A DNA stretch of 64,000 bases, taken from Salinigranum rubrum. GTDB lineage: Archaea; Halobacteriota; Halobacteria; Halobacteriales; Haloferacaceae. Positions 1-9,327 of this stretch are shown here, in pieces; position 1 is the first letter of the stretch, and the number at the start of each line of letters is the position of its first letter. The notes under the pieces were generated by a model. It was not told the DNA's origin. It made no database searches and was given only the letters and a program-made list of their open reading frames with translations. The DNA is taken from contig NZ_CP026309.1 in assembly GCF_002906575.1 (NCBI RefSeq), forward strand, positions 1,984,001 through 2,048,000, in the 5' to 3' direction. A program made the position numbers and the translations under genes.

Positions 1-929
1 TAGAACGACTCGGTCGTCGGCACCTCGCTCGACGGGAAGCCGTACAACCGTGCGAACGGACCGTGTCTCGTCTGCCGCCCGGTCGCGATGTCGACCTCGT
101 AGATGACCGAGTCGGTGGCGTCGAGCGCGAACTCCATCCGGTCGCGAACCGTCTCCAACTTCAGCTGGTACGCCTTCCGGTCCGTGACGTCGCGGACGGT
201 CCCGACCGTGTGGACCCCGGCCTCGCTCGGAAAGACGGAGAACCGGAACTCACAGTGAATCGGGCCGTCATCGACTCGACGGAGCGGCGCCTCGACGGTC
301 CCGACCGTGTCGCTGCCGGTGACGAGCGCCTCCCGAGCCTCCCGGCCCGCGGCCGTCGTCTCGGTGTCGACGACGCGCGACAGCGTCGACCCGACGAGTT
401 CCTCGCGCGACCGCCCCGTCAGGTCGGCCATCGCCCGGTTGACGAAGACGAACCGCAGGTCGTCGTCGAGGACGTACACGCCCTCGTCGATGGTCTCGAC
501 GATTCGCTCGTAGCGGGCCAACTCCCGGTCGCTCTCGTAGCGGTGAACGGCGTTCTCGATCCGGTTCGCGAGGATGGTGTACTGCTCCCCGTTCCCTCGT
601 TTCTGGAGGTAGTCGGTCACGCCGGCGGAGATGGCCTGGCTCGCGATTTCCTCGCTCCCCTTCGCCGTAAACAGGATGAACGGGAGTTCGGGGTGTCGCT
701 TTCGGACCGCGTCGAGAAAGTCGAGGCCGGTCCAGTCGGGCATGTCGTAGTCGGAGACGACGCAGTCGATTCTCTCCTCGGGGTCGTCGACGAGTGCGAG
801 TCCCCGCTCGGCGCTGGTGGTCGTGACGACATCGAACGACTCGCCCTCCCGGGTGAGAAACTCGGACGCCATCTCCACGAACGCCCGCTCGTCGTCCACG
901 TGAAGCACGCGGATACGGTCCGGTCGCAT
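1..929 (-). CDS. receiver-PAS regulator/sensor (truncated at window edge)
   Basis: The gene starts at 929 on the minus strand and runs off the window at base 1, leaving about 309 residues. Residues 1-120 are a response-regulator receiver domain: acidic pair in HVDDE, phospho-acceptor Asp in VVSDYDMP, conserved Lys in LFTAKGS. A PAS domain follows (FVNRAMADLTGRSREEL, then a PAC-like VRDVTDR), and a second PAS begins at the edge. In haloarchaea this order usually ends in either a histidine kinase or a Bat-type HTH activator; the output domain is outside the window, so neither can be chosen. It is cytoplasmic, with no membrane segment seen. No partner gene is adjacent. Confidence 0.85.
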   Translation of the reverse strand, partial: MRPDRIRVLHVDDERAFVEMASEFLTREGESFDVVTTTSAERGLALVDDPEERIDCVVSDYDMPDWTGLDFLDAVRKRHPELPFILFTAKGSEEIASQAISAGVTDYLQKRGNGEQYTILANRIENAVHRYESDRELARYERIVETIDEGVYVLDDDLRFVFVNRAMADLTGRSREELVGSTLSRVVDTETTAAGREAREALVTGSDTVGTVEAPLRRVDDGPIHCEFRFSVFPSEAGVHTVGTVRDVTDRKAYQLKLETVRDRMEFALDATDSVIYEVDIATGRQTRHGPFARLYGFPSSEVPTTESF

Positions 930-1028
930 ACTCAGCCCTCCATCGGTCGATACGTCCCTCTCACCGACGACGGGTATAGCTGTTGCCACGTGACACGGGG
1001 AGCACCGGCGACTCCCGTCTCCCGCGGG

Positions 1029-2369
1029 CTACCCCCGCCGTCGTGCGGCGACGTTCTCCTCCGTCGTCTCCTCGGTGACGACCTCGTACAGGAGCGCCCG
1101 TCGGCCGTCGGATTTGGGGCGGAGTATTCGTCCGAGTCGCTGGGTGAACTCCCGTTCCGAACCCGACCCCGAGAGGACGACGGCGACGTTCGCGTCGGGG
1201 ACGTCGACCCCCTCGTCGAGGACGTTCGCGGTCACCACCCGCGAGTAGGTGCCCTCCCGGAACCGCTCCAGTATCTGCCGGCGCTCCGCGGCCCCGGTCT
1301 CGTTCGTGACCGCCGGGAGGAGAAAGCGCTCGGAGAGGCGGTAGACCAGGTCGGTGTGGGCGGTGAAGACGATGACGCGGTCGTCGCGGTGGCGGTCGAG
1401 GATGGACGCGAGCGAGTCCACCTTCGCGTCGGCGTTCATCATCACCCGGCGGGCGCGCTGCTTCGCCAGGAGCGCCTCGCGGGCGCGGGGGTCGTTCCCC
1501 GACCGCATCACCAGTTTCTGGTAGTCCGCGCCCGAGCGCATGTCGAGGTTCGAAGTTCGAAGGTAGTCGACGAACGTCTCCTGCGCCGCGTCGTACCGGC
1601 GACGCTCCTCGTCCGAGAGAGCGACCTCGATTCGTTTGATGTCGTAGTCGGCCAGGTGCTCGCCGGCGAGGTCGTCGACGTCGAGCGCGTAGACGCGCGG
1701 GCCGACGAGTTCTTCGATCGCTCGGTGAGCGCCGTCGGGTCGCTCGAACGTCGCCGTGAGTCCGAGGCGGGCGGGGGCGGCGAGGAGGCGGGCGATGTCC
1801 TGGTAGCCCTCCCCTCCGAGGTGGTGGACCTCGTCGAAGACGACGAGGCCGAACTGGTCGCCGACGTCGTCGGCGCGGAGGTACGCCGAGTCGTACGTCG
1901 AGACCGTGACGCTTTCCTGACGTTGCTCGCCGCCGCCGAACTGCCCGACCTCGACGTCGAACTCGGCTTCGAGTTCGCGCCGCCACTGCTCTAGGAGGTC
2001 GATAGTCGGGACGACGACGAGCGTCGGTCGATCCAAAGAGACCATCGCGGCGATGGCGACGACAGTCTTGCCCGCACCGGTCGGGAGTTCGACGACGCCT
2101 CGCCTGTTCGCTCGCTGCCAGGCGTCGAGGGCGTCGCGCTGGTACTCGCGGAGGTCGTACGTCGTCGAGAGCGAGAGAGCGGGCCACGAGCCGACGCGGT
2201 CGTCGTAAGCGTCGTCTCGGCTGTCGAGGACGTCCCTCAGCGCGCTGTAGCGGAACGCGGGGGCGCGTCCGGTTCCCGAGCGGGGGTCTGTTTCGAGGAA
2301 CGGGAGCGAGAGACCGGCGGGCGGGTCGTCGACGCGAATCGTCCCGTTCTCGAACGAGAGCGTGGTCAC
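1029..2369 (-). CDS. XPB/Rad25-type DEAD/DEAH helicase
   Basis: A 446-residue superfamily 2 helicase resembling archaeal XPB (Rad25). A short N-terminal region is followed by the Q-like motif LREYQRDALDAW, Walker A PTGAGKT, the DEVH box (VVFDEVHHLGG), motif III LGLTATFERPDG and motif VI QRLGRILRPK. Archaeal XPB homologues unwind DNA in repair or transcription; the exact role here is not shown by context. The ATG at 2369 is the first start that keeps the N-terminal segment. Neighbours are in other units: the regulator upstream on the map has its own start at 929, and the 2370-2641 gap separates the helicase from the next gene. Confidence 0.88.
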   Translation of the reverse strand: MTTLSFENGTIRVDDPPAGLSLPFLETDPRSGTGRAPAFRYSALRDVLDSRDDAYDDRVGSWPALSLSTTYDLREYQRDALDAWQRANRRGVVELPTGAGKTVVAIAAMVSLDRPTLVVVPTIDLLEQWRRELEAEFDVEVGQFGGGEQRQESVTVSTYDSAYLRADDVGDQFGLVVFDEVHHLGGEGYQDIARLLAAPARLGLTATFERPDGAHRAIEELVGPRVYALDVDDLAGEHLADYDIKRIEVALSDEERRRYDAAQETFVDYLRTSNLDMRSGADYQKLVMRSGNDPRAREALLAKQRARRVMMNADAKVDSLASILDRHRDDRVIVFTAHTDLVYRLSERFLLPAVTNETGAAERRQILERFREGTYSRVVTANVLDEGVDVPDANVAVVLSGSGSEREFTQRLGRILRPKSDGRRALLYEVVTEETTEENVAARRRG

Positions 2370-2641
2370 TGCGCGAGGGTAGTCGGGGGAGACCTAAAAG
2401 CGTCGTCGCTGTCGAACGAGAGCATCGTCGCTGCCGAACGAAGTGGTGTTCGGTAGCTGCGTGGTGGTGGGCGAACGAACGGGACGAGCGGTACGGAACG
2501 AGACTGCGCCCGTGCACTCACATCGTTCCGTTCACACATAGCCGCGGACACCAACTCCGATGACAACGACCGAAACGGACCACACCACACCCATAGCTAT
2601 AGAAGGAAAGGACCAACACGACGGCCGTCGAGAGTGAGGGT

Positions 2642-2836
2642 ATGACCGACGAACTCGAAGACGACACACCAGGAGACGACCAACCCTCGGACGAACCGCC
2701 CGAGGCGGTCAGGGAGTTCATCGACGCCGCCGAACAGATATACTACGAGTACAACGAGGGCTACCTCGACCCCGACGCCGCGCTCTCGCGTCTCGGCGAC
2801 CACGTCGCCGAACTCCGAGACACCTACGAGGAGTAG
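2642..2836 (+). CDS. small acidic hypothetical protein
   Basis: A 64-residue, very acidic protein with an Asp/Glu/Pro-rich first third and a predicted helical remainder (EFIDAAEQIYYEYNEGY). No family recognised. It is unlikely to be a shadow: the acidic composition is typical of haloarchaeal proteins and the start follows a purine-rich stretch. Its 3' end overlaps the convergent acyl-CoA ligase gene by 13 bases, so the two terminators must lie within coding sequence. Confidence 0.6.
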   Translation: MTDELEDDTPGDDQPSDEPPEAVREFIDAAEQIYYEYNEGYLDPDAALSRLGDHVAELRDTYEE

Positions 2837-4482
2837 TCGTCTCTCTCACGGAGTTCCGTCCGACGGATCTTCCCCGTCACGGTCTTCGGGAGGTCGTCGA
2901 CGAACTCTATCTCCCGGGGGTACTCGTGGGCCGCCAGGTCCTCTTTGACCCGCGCCTGGATGTCCGCCTTCAGGTCCTCGCTCGGCTCGTGTCCCTCCGT
3001 GAGCACCACGTACGCCTTCACGATGTTCCCGCGCTCCTCGTCCGGTTTGGGGACGACAGCCGACTCGGCGACGGCGGGGTGTTCGCCGAGCGCGCTCTCG
3101 ACCTCGAACGGACCGATGCGATAGCCGGAGGAGATGATGACGTCGTCGGCGCGTCCCTCGAACCAGAAGTAGCCGTCCTCGTCTCTGTACCCCAGGTCGC
3201 CCGAGAGATACCAGTCGTTGACGAAACACTCCGCGGTCTGCTCGGGCTTCTCCCAGTACTCCGCGAAGAAACACGGGAAGTCGCCGCGCTCGGCGATGAC
3301 GCCCGTCTCGCCCGCGTCGAGCGGTTCGCCCGTCTCGGGGTCGACCACGTCGGCGGTCACGCCCGGGAGCGGCTTACCCATGCTTCCGGGACGGACCTCC
3401 ATCGCGGGGTAGTTGTTGATGACCATGTTGCCCGTCTCGGTCTGCCCGTAGGTGTCGAGGACGGTCACGCCGAGTCGCTCGCGGCCCCACTCGACGACGC
3501 CCGCGCTGAGCGGTTCGCCGATGGAGAGCGCGTGGCGGAGGTCGAGCGACGCGCCCTTCAGGACTTCCTCGTTCGCGCGGAGCATCCGGAACACCGTCGG
3601 CACCGAGAAGAACACCGTGATCGGGTACTCGTCGAGCAGTGAGGCCCACGTCTCGGGGTCGAACTCGCCCTCGTAGGTGAAGAGCGTCGCCCCCCAGAAC
3701 CACGCCCCGAGGGTGTTGATGGGGCCGGTGAGCCACCCCAGGTCGCCCGTGCTCCAGTAGAGGTCCCCCTCCTGGAGGTCGACGCTGTACTTCTGCGTCG
3801 CGGCGACGCCGGCCACCCAGCGGTGCTTGTGGAGGACCCCCTTCGCCAGGCCGGTCGTCCCGCTGGTGTAGTACAGGAGCGCGTCGTCCTCGCCGCCGGT
3901 CTCCGCGACGTCGTACTCCCGAGACGCGTCCTCGACGGCGGCGTGGTAACTGACGTCGCCCCGTCTGAGACCGGTCCCGTCGTCGCTGACGACGACCACG
4001 TGTTCGACCGAAGGTACGTCTTCGAGCGCCCGGGCGACCGTCTCGCGGTTTTCGGCGGTGGTGAACACCACCTTCGCGTCGCAGTCGTTCAGGCGGTACG
4101 AGATGCCGTCGGGGCCGAACCGCTCGTTCGCGCTCCCCCACACGGCCCCGCGTTTTAACGCCCCGACCATCGCCACGTAGTGTTCGGGAATCCGCGGCAT
4201 GTACGAGAAGACGCGGTCGCCCCGCTCGACCAGGTCGTCGAGGACGTTCGCCACCCGGTTCGACCGCTCCGAGAGTTCCCAGTAGGTGAGCGTCTCCCGC
4301 TCGCCGTCGGTCCCGGCGTAGTACAGCGCCACCCGCGAGCGGTCGGTCGCGTGGCGGTCGACCGTCTCGTGGGCGATGTTCAGTCGTTCGGGCGCGTCCC
4401 AGTCCGCCGCCGCGTACACGTCGCCCCACTCGAACGACTCGTAGACGTCCTCGTAGTCCGAGAGGTTGTGCTGTGTGGACAT
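2824..4482 (-). CDS. AMP-forming acyl-CoA synthetase (acetyl-CoA synthetase-like)
   Basis: A 552-residue member of the ANL superfamily, which activates a carboxylic acid with ATP to an acyl-adenylate and then transfers it to CoA. The P-loop-like YYTSGTTGLAKG is near residue 207, the adenine-binding DTYGQTETG near 340, the hinge motif (GDLGYRDEDGYFWFEGR) near 435, and the catalytic Lys in PKTVTGKIRR near the C-terminus. The length fits acetyl-CoA or medium-chain acyl-CoA synthetases; the substrate cannot be read from sequence. The start at 4482 gives the usual N-terminus with no signal peptide. It converges with the small acidic gene and shows no operon partner. Confidence 0.9.
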   Translation of the reverse strand: MSTQHNLSDYEDVYESFEWGDVYAAADWDAPERLNIAHETVDRHATDRSRVALYYAGTDGERETLTYWELSERSNRVANVLDDLVERGDRVFSYMPRIPEHYVAMVGALKRGAVWGSANERFGPDGISYRLNDCDAKVVFTTAENRETVARALEDVPSVEHVVVVSDDGTGLRRGDVSYHAAVEDASREYDVAETGGEDDALLYYTSGTTGLAKGVLHKHRWVAGVAATQKYSVDLQEGDLYWSTGDLGWLTGPINTLGAWFWGATLFTYEGEFDPETWASLLDEYPITVFFSVPTVFRMLRANEEVLKGASLDLRHALSIGEPLSAGVVEWGRERLGVTVLDTYGQTETGNMVINNYPAMEVRPGSMGKPLPGVTADVVDPETGEPLDAGETGVIAERGDFPCFFAEYWEKPEQTAECFVNDWYLSGDLGYRDEDGYFWFEGRADDVIISSGYRIGPFEVESALGEHPAVAESAVVPKPDEERGNIVKAYVVLTEGHEPSEDLKADIQARVKEDLAAHEYPREIEFVDDLPKTVTGKIRRTELRERDDYSS

Positions 4483-4570
4483 CCCGCGCGTAGTTCTCGG
4501 CCCCGGAGTATTGTTGTTTCGGCGTCACGTCTGTCCCCCGCGCGTCCGGACAGTGACACGCCGACCCGGT

Positions 4571-4948
4571 TCACGTCTCGGCCGTCTCCGCCGTGTCCGG
4601 CAACGGCTCGACCCGGAAGACGTAGCCCGCGAAGGCGTCGTCGAGACGGGTCGGCCCCTCCTCGGCGGTGTGTTCCGGGCACAGGGCGGCCGTCGCCTCG
4701 ACCGGACCGTGCCCGGTGTCTTCGAGGTACCGTTCGAGGACGAGGAACGCCGCGGGTTCGTCACAGCCGCGCCGGTGACAGCGCTGGGGAACCTCGGCGG
4801 CCCCCTCAGCCGCTTCGGCGTCCCCCTCGCTCGGCGGTTCGGGCTCGGGTTCGTCTCGGCGCTGTCGGGCCTGCTCTATCTCCCGCTCCCGCTGGCGGCG
4901 TGCCTCGTTTCGCGCCTGCTCCTCTCGTCCGCGCTTCGTGTCCGCCAT
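4571..4948 (-). CDS. small protein with charged helix and zinc-binding-like motif
   Basis: A 125-residue protein. Residues 1-35 are an Arg/Glu-rich helix, possibly a coiled coil; an acidic linker follows; the C-terminal half carries CHRRGC and, about 35 residues later, LCPEH, a spacing that suggests a Cys3His zinc site. No named family recognised, and there is no signal or membrane segment. It lies between the ligase and the ABC importer on the same strand but with gaps of 88 and 60 bases. Confidence 0.6.
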   Translation of the reverse strand: MADTKRGREEQARNEARRQREREIEQARQRRDEPEPEPPSEGDAEAAEGAAEVPQRCHRRGCDEPAAFLVLERYLEDTGHGPVEATAALCPEHTAEEGPTRLDDAFAGYVFRVEPLPDTAETAET

Positions 4949-5008
4949 ACACTACCCCAGGCGTGTTACCACATAACACTAGGGTGTCGGGCGGTCCGAG
5001 AGATGGGG

Positions 5009-5877
5009 TCAGTCCCCGATGAGTCCGCGGATGCGCTCGACGTACTCGGCGAAGGCGGCGTCGGTCCGGTGTCTGGGACGAGCGAGGTCGACCGAGACGA
5101 CGTCGCGGACGCGGCCGGGGTTCGCCTCCATCACGACGACGCGGTCCGCGAGCGTTACCGCCTCCTCGACGTCGTGGGTGACGAACAGCACCGTTTTCCG
5201 GGTTTCGGCCCACACCTCCAGCAACGCCTCGTGGAGCATGTCGCGCGTCTGTGCGTCGACGCTCCCGAACGGTTCGTCCATCAGGAGGAGTTCGGGGTCG
5301 ACCGCGAGCGCCCGCGCGATGCCGACGCGCTGTTTCATCCCCCGGAGAGCTCCTTGGGGTAGGCGTCGGCGAAGCCCGAGAGGCCGACGAGGTCGATCAT
5401 CTCCGCGACCCGCCGCTCGCGCTCTTTGCCCTCGACACCCTGCTCTTCGAGGCCGAACGCGACGTTCGCTCTCACGGTGCGCCACGGGAAGAGGCCGTAC
5501 TCCTGGAACACCATTCCCCTGTCGGTCCCGGGCCCGGTGACCCGCTCGCCATCGAGGCGGACCTCCCCCGCGGTCGGCTCTTCGAGTCCGGCGATGAGTC
5601 GGAAGAGCGTGGTCTTTCCACAGCCCGAGGGGCCGACGATGCAGACGAACTCGCCGGTGCCGACCGAGAACTCTACTCCGGAAAGCGCCTGGACGGTCTG
5701 GCGGTCGGAGTCGTACCGTTTCCCCAGGCCGTCGACGACGACCTTCTCGCGCTCGCCCGACGGGCCGCCGCCGTCACGCGTCGTCGCCGCGTTCGAGCCC
5801 CCACCGGCCTCCGCATCCGCGTCCGCGCTCGCGTCCACGTCCGTGTCGCTCATCGAGTCCCCATCTAGGCGCGCCAT
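5009..5877 (-). CDS. NitT/TauT-type ABC transporter ATPase (frameshift in sequence)
   Basis: The ATPase subunit of a nitrate/sulfonate/taurine-type importer (SsuB/TauB-like). Walker A GPSGCGKTT, Q-loop MVFQEYGLFPW, signature LSGG|MKQRVGIARA and Walker B LLLMDEPFGSVD are all present, but the signature is split. The reading frame breaks inside LSGG at a C5 run (5339-5343), where six bases are needed. With one added base the gene is 289 codons and complete. Starts are possible at 5877, overlapping the permease stop by 13 bases, or at 5853 (MSDTD). It is the last gene of the binding protein-permease-ATPase unit. The break is probably a sequence error, though a real null allele cannot be excluded. 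Confidence 0.85.
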
Positions 5878-6704
5878 TCGAGAACCCTCCGTTCCACGCG
5901 TCGGAAGAGCCCGTCGCTCGCGAGGAAGACGACGCTGATGACGAGCATGTACGCCACGGAGACGTCCATCTGGAGGTTCTGCGCCGCGTTGATGATCTGG
6001 AAACCGACGCCCGGCGCGCCGAACAGTTCGGCGGCGACGACGATCATCCAGCACTGCCCGATGCTCGTCCGGATACCGGTCATGATCGACGGCGACGCCG
6101 CCGGGACGACGACCTTCCGAACCATCCCCAGGTCGGAGTCGACACCGAGCGAACTGGCGACCTCCTTCAGGTGCCGTGGGACGCCCTCGACGCCGGAGTA
6201 GGCGTTGTAGAAGTTGATCCAGAACGCCCCGATGCCGACGATGAACGCCGCGCCGCTGTGGTTGATGCCGATCCAGACGATGGCGAACGCGATCCACGCC
6301 AACGGCGGGATCGGTCTGAGGACGCGGGTGACCGGCGTCAGCGCGTCGTCGAGCGTCTCGTTCCACCCCATCGCGATGCCGAGCGAGATGCCGAGCGTCG
6401 ACCCGACGACGAGGCCCGGGAGGTAGTGAAAGAGGCTCTGGACGAGTTTCGCGACCATCCGCGTCGCGGGCAGTTCGACGCCGAAGCCGAGCGCCAGCGT
6501 CTCGGCGGCCGTCAACTCCCTCAGGAACGCGCTCGCGACGGCCAGCGGGGTGGGGAGGAGGTACGCCCGCCCGATGGCGAGCGCCGCCGCCTGCCACGCG
6601 AGGAGGAAGCCGGCCGTCCCGACGGCACCGAGGACGAACCGCCGCGCGTCGACGCTCTCCAGCAGGGGTGCGGACTCCGCCTCGCTCGTGGTTTCGACCG
6701 CCAT
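5865..6704 (-). CDS. NitT/TauT-type ABC transporter permease
   Basis: A 279-residue inner-membrane permease of the SsuC/TauC/NrtB type. Roughly six hydrophobic segments follow a short acidic cytoplasmic N-terminus. The EAA-type coupling loop is visible as EVASSLGVDSDLGMVRKVVV, which contacts the ATPase. It sits one base after the stop of the substrate-binding gene and overlaps the ATPase start, so the three genes form one transcriptional unit. Family substrates are nitrate, sulfonates, taurine, or thiamine-pyrimidine precursors; the sequence does not decide among them. Confidence 0.9.
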   Translation of the reverse strand: MAVETTSEAESAPLLESVDARRFVLGAVGTAGFLLAWQAAALAIGRAYLLPTPLAVASAFLRELTAAETLALGFGVELPATRMVAKLVQSLFHYLPGLVVGSTLGISLGIAMGWNETLDDALTPVTRVLRPIPPLAWIAFAIVWIGINHSGAAFIVGIGAFWINFYNAYSGVEGVPRHLKEVASSLGVDSDLGMVRKVVVPAASPSIMTGIRTSIGQCWMIVVAAELFGAPGVGFQIINAAQNLQMDVSVAYMLVISVVFLASDGLFRRVERRVLEWRA

Positions 6705-6705
6705 C

Positions 6706-7767
6706 TCAGAGGCTGTCGTAGACGCCGTAGTCGAACATGTCCTCGACGCTCAGTTCCGACTCGGTCTTGCCGAGACGGGCGGCGTACCGCGCGAAGATTT
6801 CGGCACCGGATTCGATCTCGTGGGGGTTCGTGATGAACGCCGACGCACGCGAGTCCATCGCCTGCTGTGCCGTCTCCACCGGGAGCGCCTCCTCGCCGAT
6901 GACGGTCGAGGCGTGCTGTGCGGCCCGGTCGGGGTTCGACAGCGCGAAGTCGGTCGCGCGCTGGTGCTGGCGGACGAACTCCGTGGCGACCTCGCGGTTC
7001 TCCGCTCGCAGGCGGTCGTGCATCAGCGTCACCGCCGCGGGCTGGCCCGGCATGAAGTCACCGGCCCACGCGATGGGCGAGAAGGGCGCGTCGTTCGCCT
7101 CGATGACGGTGGGGACCGGTTCCATGATGGACGTGCCGTCGATCTTCTCCGAGAGGAGCGCCTGTCGCACCGGTCCAGCACCGCCGAGTGCGGTGATCTC
7201 GACGTCCTCTTCGGGGTCGAGCCCGAGTTCCTCCTCGACCCAGTACCGAAGGAGGATGTCGGGCACCGACCCCGGCGGGAAGGTGCCGAACTTGAACTTG
7301 CGACCCTTCTCCTCCTCGAAGACGGAGAAGGCCTCCGTTCCGTGCTTTTCCCACAGTTCCGCGAACTCGTCGGTCGCGAGTATCTGCATCGCGTCCCTGA
7401 TGTTCGCCGCGGTGATCTTCGAGGGGATTCCCCTGTCCATGACGATCATCGCGGGGACGATGCCGAACATCATCACGTCGAAGTCGCCCTTCGCCGAGGC
7501 CTGCACGATGGAGGGCCCGTCCGAGAACAGCTTCCCCGAGACGTCGACGGAGAGTTCGTCGAAATACCCCTCCTCCCGCATGACGAAGTACTGCATGTCG
7601 GGGTAGATGGGCATGTACGCGACGTCGAGTTCGGAGAGGCCGCTGCCCCCGCCACCCGTGACGGCTCCGGCACAGCCAGCGAGGGCGGCCGCGCCCGTCG
7701 CTCCGGCCGCACCGAGGAACCGTCTCCTCGACGTCCCAAACCCGTCACCGCGCGTGTGCTCTGACAT
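6706..7767 (-). CDS. NitT/TauT-type ABC substrate-binding lipoprotein (Tat-exported)
   Basis: A 353-residue solute-binding protein. The start at 7767 gives a twin-arginine signal (TSRRRFLGAAGA) followed by a lipobox (LAGCAG), so it is predicted to be folded before export by Tat and lipid-anchored outside the cell. The mature part resembles SsuA/THI5 (NMT1)-like proteins: DVAYMPIYPDMQYFVMREEG at the start of the domain and a PGSVPDILLRY segment in the hinge region. It is the first gene of the importer operon and is divergent from the aminotransferase at 8089. Ligand unknown; a link to amino or sulfonate nitrogen is only inferred from the neighbouring aminotransferase. Confidence 0.88.
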   Translation of the reverse strand: MSEHTRGDGFGTSRRRFLGAAGATGAAALAGCAGAVTGGGGSGLSELDVAYMPIYPDMQYFVMREEGYFDELSVDVSGKLFSDGPSIVQASAKGDFDVMMFGIVPAMIVMDRGIPSKITAANIRDAMQILATDEFAELWEKHGTEAFSVFEEEKGRKFKFGTFPPGSVPDILLRYWVEEELGLDPEEDVEITALGGAGPVRQALLSEKIDGTSIMEPVPTVIEANDAPFSPIAWAGDFMPGQPAAVTLMHDRLRAENREVATEFVRQHQRATDFALSNPDRAAQHASTVIGEEALPVETAQQAMDSRASAFITNPHEIESGAEIFARYAARLGKTESELSVEDMFDYGVYDSL

Positions 7768-8088
7768 GGGTCGAACTACGAGAGCGTCCTTTATGCCCCG
7801 CTCGCAGGCGGTAAGAGTCGTGTGCAGCCGTTTCGAAGGGTACATACGACTCAGGGTGGGAGACGCCCTGTACCCCGATTCCAGCGGCCTTTGCCGGAGA
7901 ATCGTCCTGTGCCCTCGCGTCGTAGAAACCGGCAAGACCGTTGCGTACCCGCCGAGGTTCACGTCAGCGGCCGAGGGCGTTCGCGCCCGGCGGCTGTCGG
8001 TGTCTGCCAGCGGCGACGCACAACCGGTCGAGTCGGTAGACGGCGCGGTTTCGCAAAGAACTATCCGCTCCGCGGTGCGGGTGAGAGT
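7768..8088. other. divergent intergenic region
   Basis: A 321-base gap between the ABC importer operon (leftward) and the aminotransferase (rightward), and so the likely site of both promoters. An AT-richer patch (AAAGAACTATCC, near 8054-8066) lies about 30 bases before the 8089 start and may be its TATA region. No RNA gene, repeat or operator was seen. Confidence 0.5.
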
Positions 8089-9210
8089 ATGACAGGCTTC
8101 TCAGACCGGGTCGAACGCATCTCCATCAGCGGCATCCGCGAAGTGTTCGAGGCCGCGGGCGAAGATGCGATCAACCTCGGCCTCGGCCAACCGGACTTCG
8201 CGGCGCCCGAGCACGCGCGGCGGGCGGCCGCCGACGCCATCATGGCCGGCGAGGCGGACGCGTACACCGAGAACAAGGGCATGCTGTCGCTCCGCGAGGC
8301 AATCGCCGAGAAACACGCCCGCGACCAGGGTATCGAGCGCTCGCCCGACGACATCGTCGTCACCGCCGGCGGGAGCGAGGCGCTCCACATCGCCCTCGAA
8401 GCCCACGTCGACAGCGGCGAGGAGGTCATCATCCCCGACCCCGGCTTCGTCTCGTACGACGCGCTCACGAAACTCGCCGACGGCGAACCCGTTCCCGTTC
8501 CCCTCAGGGAAGACCTCACCATCGACCCCGCTCGGGTGGAGGAGGCCATCACCGACGACACCGCCGCGTTCGTCGTCAACTCCCCCGGGAATCCGACGGG
8601 TGCCGTGTCGAGCGAGGCGGACGTCCGCGAGTTCGCCCGCATCGCCGACGCATACGACGTGCTCTGTATCTCCGACGAGGTGTACGAGTACACCGTCTTC
8701 GACGGCGAGCACGTCTCGCCCGTCGAGTACGCCGAGAGCGACAACGTCGTCGTCGTCAACTCCGCCTCGAAGCTGTTCTCGATGACCGGGTGGCGCGTCG
8801 GCTGGGTTCACGCGTCTTCTCCTCGAATCGAGCGGATGGTCCGCGTCCACCAGTACGTCCAGGCGTGTGCCTCCGCGCCCGCACAGTACGCCGCCGAGGC
8901 GGCGCTCACCGGCCCGCAGGAACTCGTCGACGAGATGACCGACTCGTTCAAACGGCGGCGCGACCTCCTCCTCGATGGGCTCGCGGAGATCGGTATCGAG
9001 TGCCCGACGCCGACCGGCGCGTTCTACGCGATGCCGAAGGTACCCGACGGCTTCGTCGAAGCCTGCATCGAGCGCGGCGTCATCCTCGTGCCCGGCGAGG
9101 CGTTCGGTTCGCACGGGGCGGGGTACGCCCGCATCTCCTACGCCACGAACGTCGAGGAACTGGAGGAGGCGCTCGACCGGATGGCGGCGGCGTACGACGC
9201 GGTCGCCTGA
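8089..9210 (+). CDS. class I/II pyridoxal-phosphate aminotransferase
   Basis: A 373-residue fold-type I aminotransferase related to aspartate aminotransferases, which moves an amino group between an amino acid and a 2-oxo acid. Visible features are the substrate-arm GLGQPDF near the N-terminus, NSPGNPTGA near residue 165, the PLP-phosphate and Lys region NSASKLFSMTGWRVGW near 224-239, and the C-terminal Arg in GYARISYA. The ATG at 8089 is chosen because the family alignment begins there; the open frame extends further upstream without family resemblance. Substrate specificity is not resolved. Confidence 0.9.
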   Translation: MTGFSDRVERISISGIREVFEAAGEDAINLGLGQPDFAAPEHARRAAADAIMAGEADAYTENKGMLSLREAIAEKHARDQGIERSPDDIVVTAGGSEALHIALEAHVDSGEEVIIPDPGFVSYDALTKLADGEPVPVPLREDLTIDPARVEEAITDDTAAFVVNSPGNPTGAVSSEADVREFARIADAYDVLCISDEVYEYTVFDGEHVSPVEYAESDNVVVVNSASKLFSMTGWRVGWVHASSPRIERMVRVHQYVQACASAPAQYAAEAALTGPQELVDEMTDSFKRRRDLLLDGLAEIGIECPTPTGAFYAMPKVPDGFVEACIERGVILVPGEAFGSHGAGYARISYATNVEELEEALDRMAAAYDAVA

Positions 9211-9327
9211 GGACGAACGCGCTCTCCAACGCGAAACAGTAACCATATTCGATTTCTTCGGTTCTGTGGGAGAACCGGCTTCGATTTCTCGTGAGAGTTT
9301 TATCTGTCGGGGATAACCCACCTACCG

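Noticed and set aside
63-1994. A 643-codon plus-strand open frame
   Set aside because: It runs antisense to the receiver-PAS gene and the XPB helicase, which have clear conserved motifs; long antisense frames are common in GC-rich DNA.
2597-2803. A short minus-strand membrane-like frame opposite the 2642 gene
   Set aside because: It is antisense to the acidic 64-residue protein; its Val-rich character arises from the complement of acidic codons.
5335-5345. Programmed frameshifting in the ABC ATPase
   Set aside because: The same one-base defect recurs in ten unrelated genes, no slippery site or structure is evident, and the break falls inside an essential motif; sequence error is simpler.
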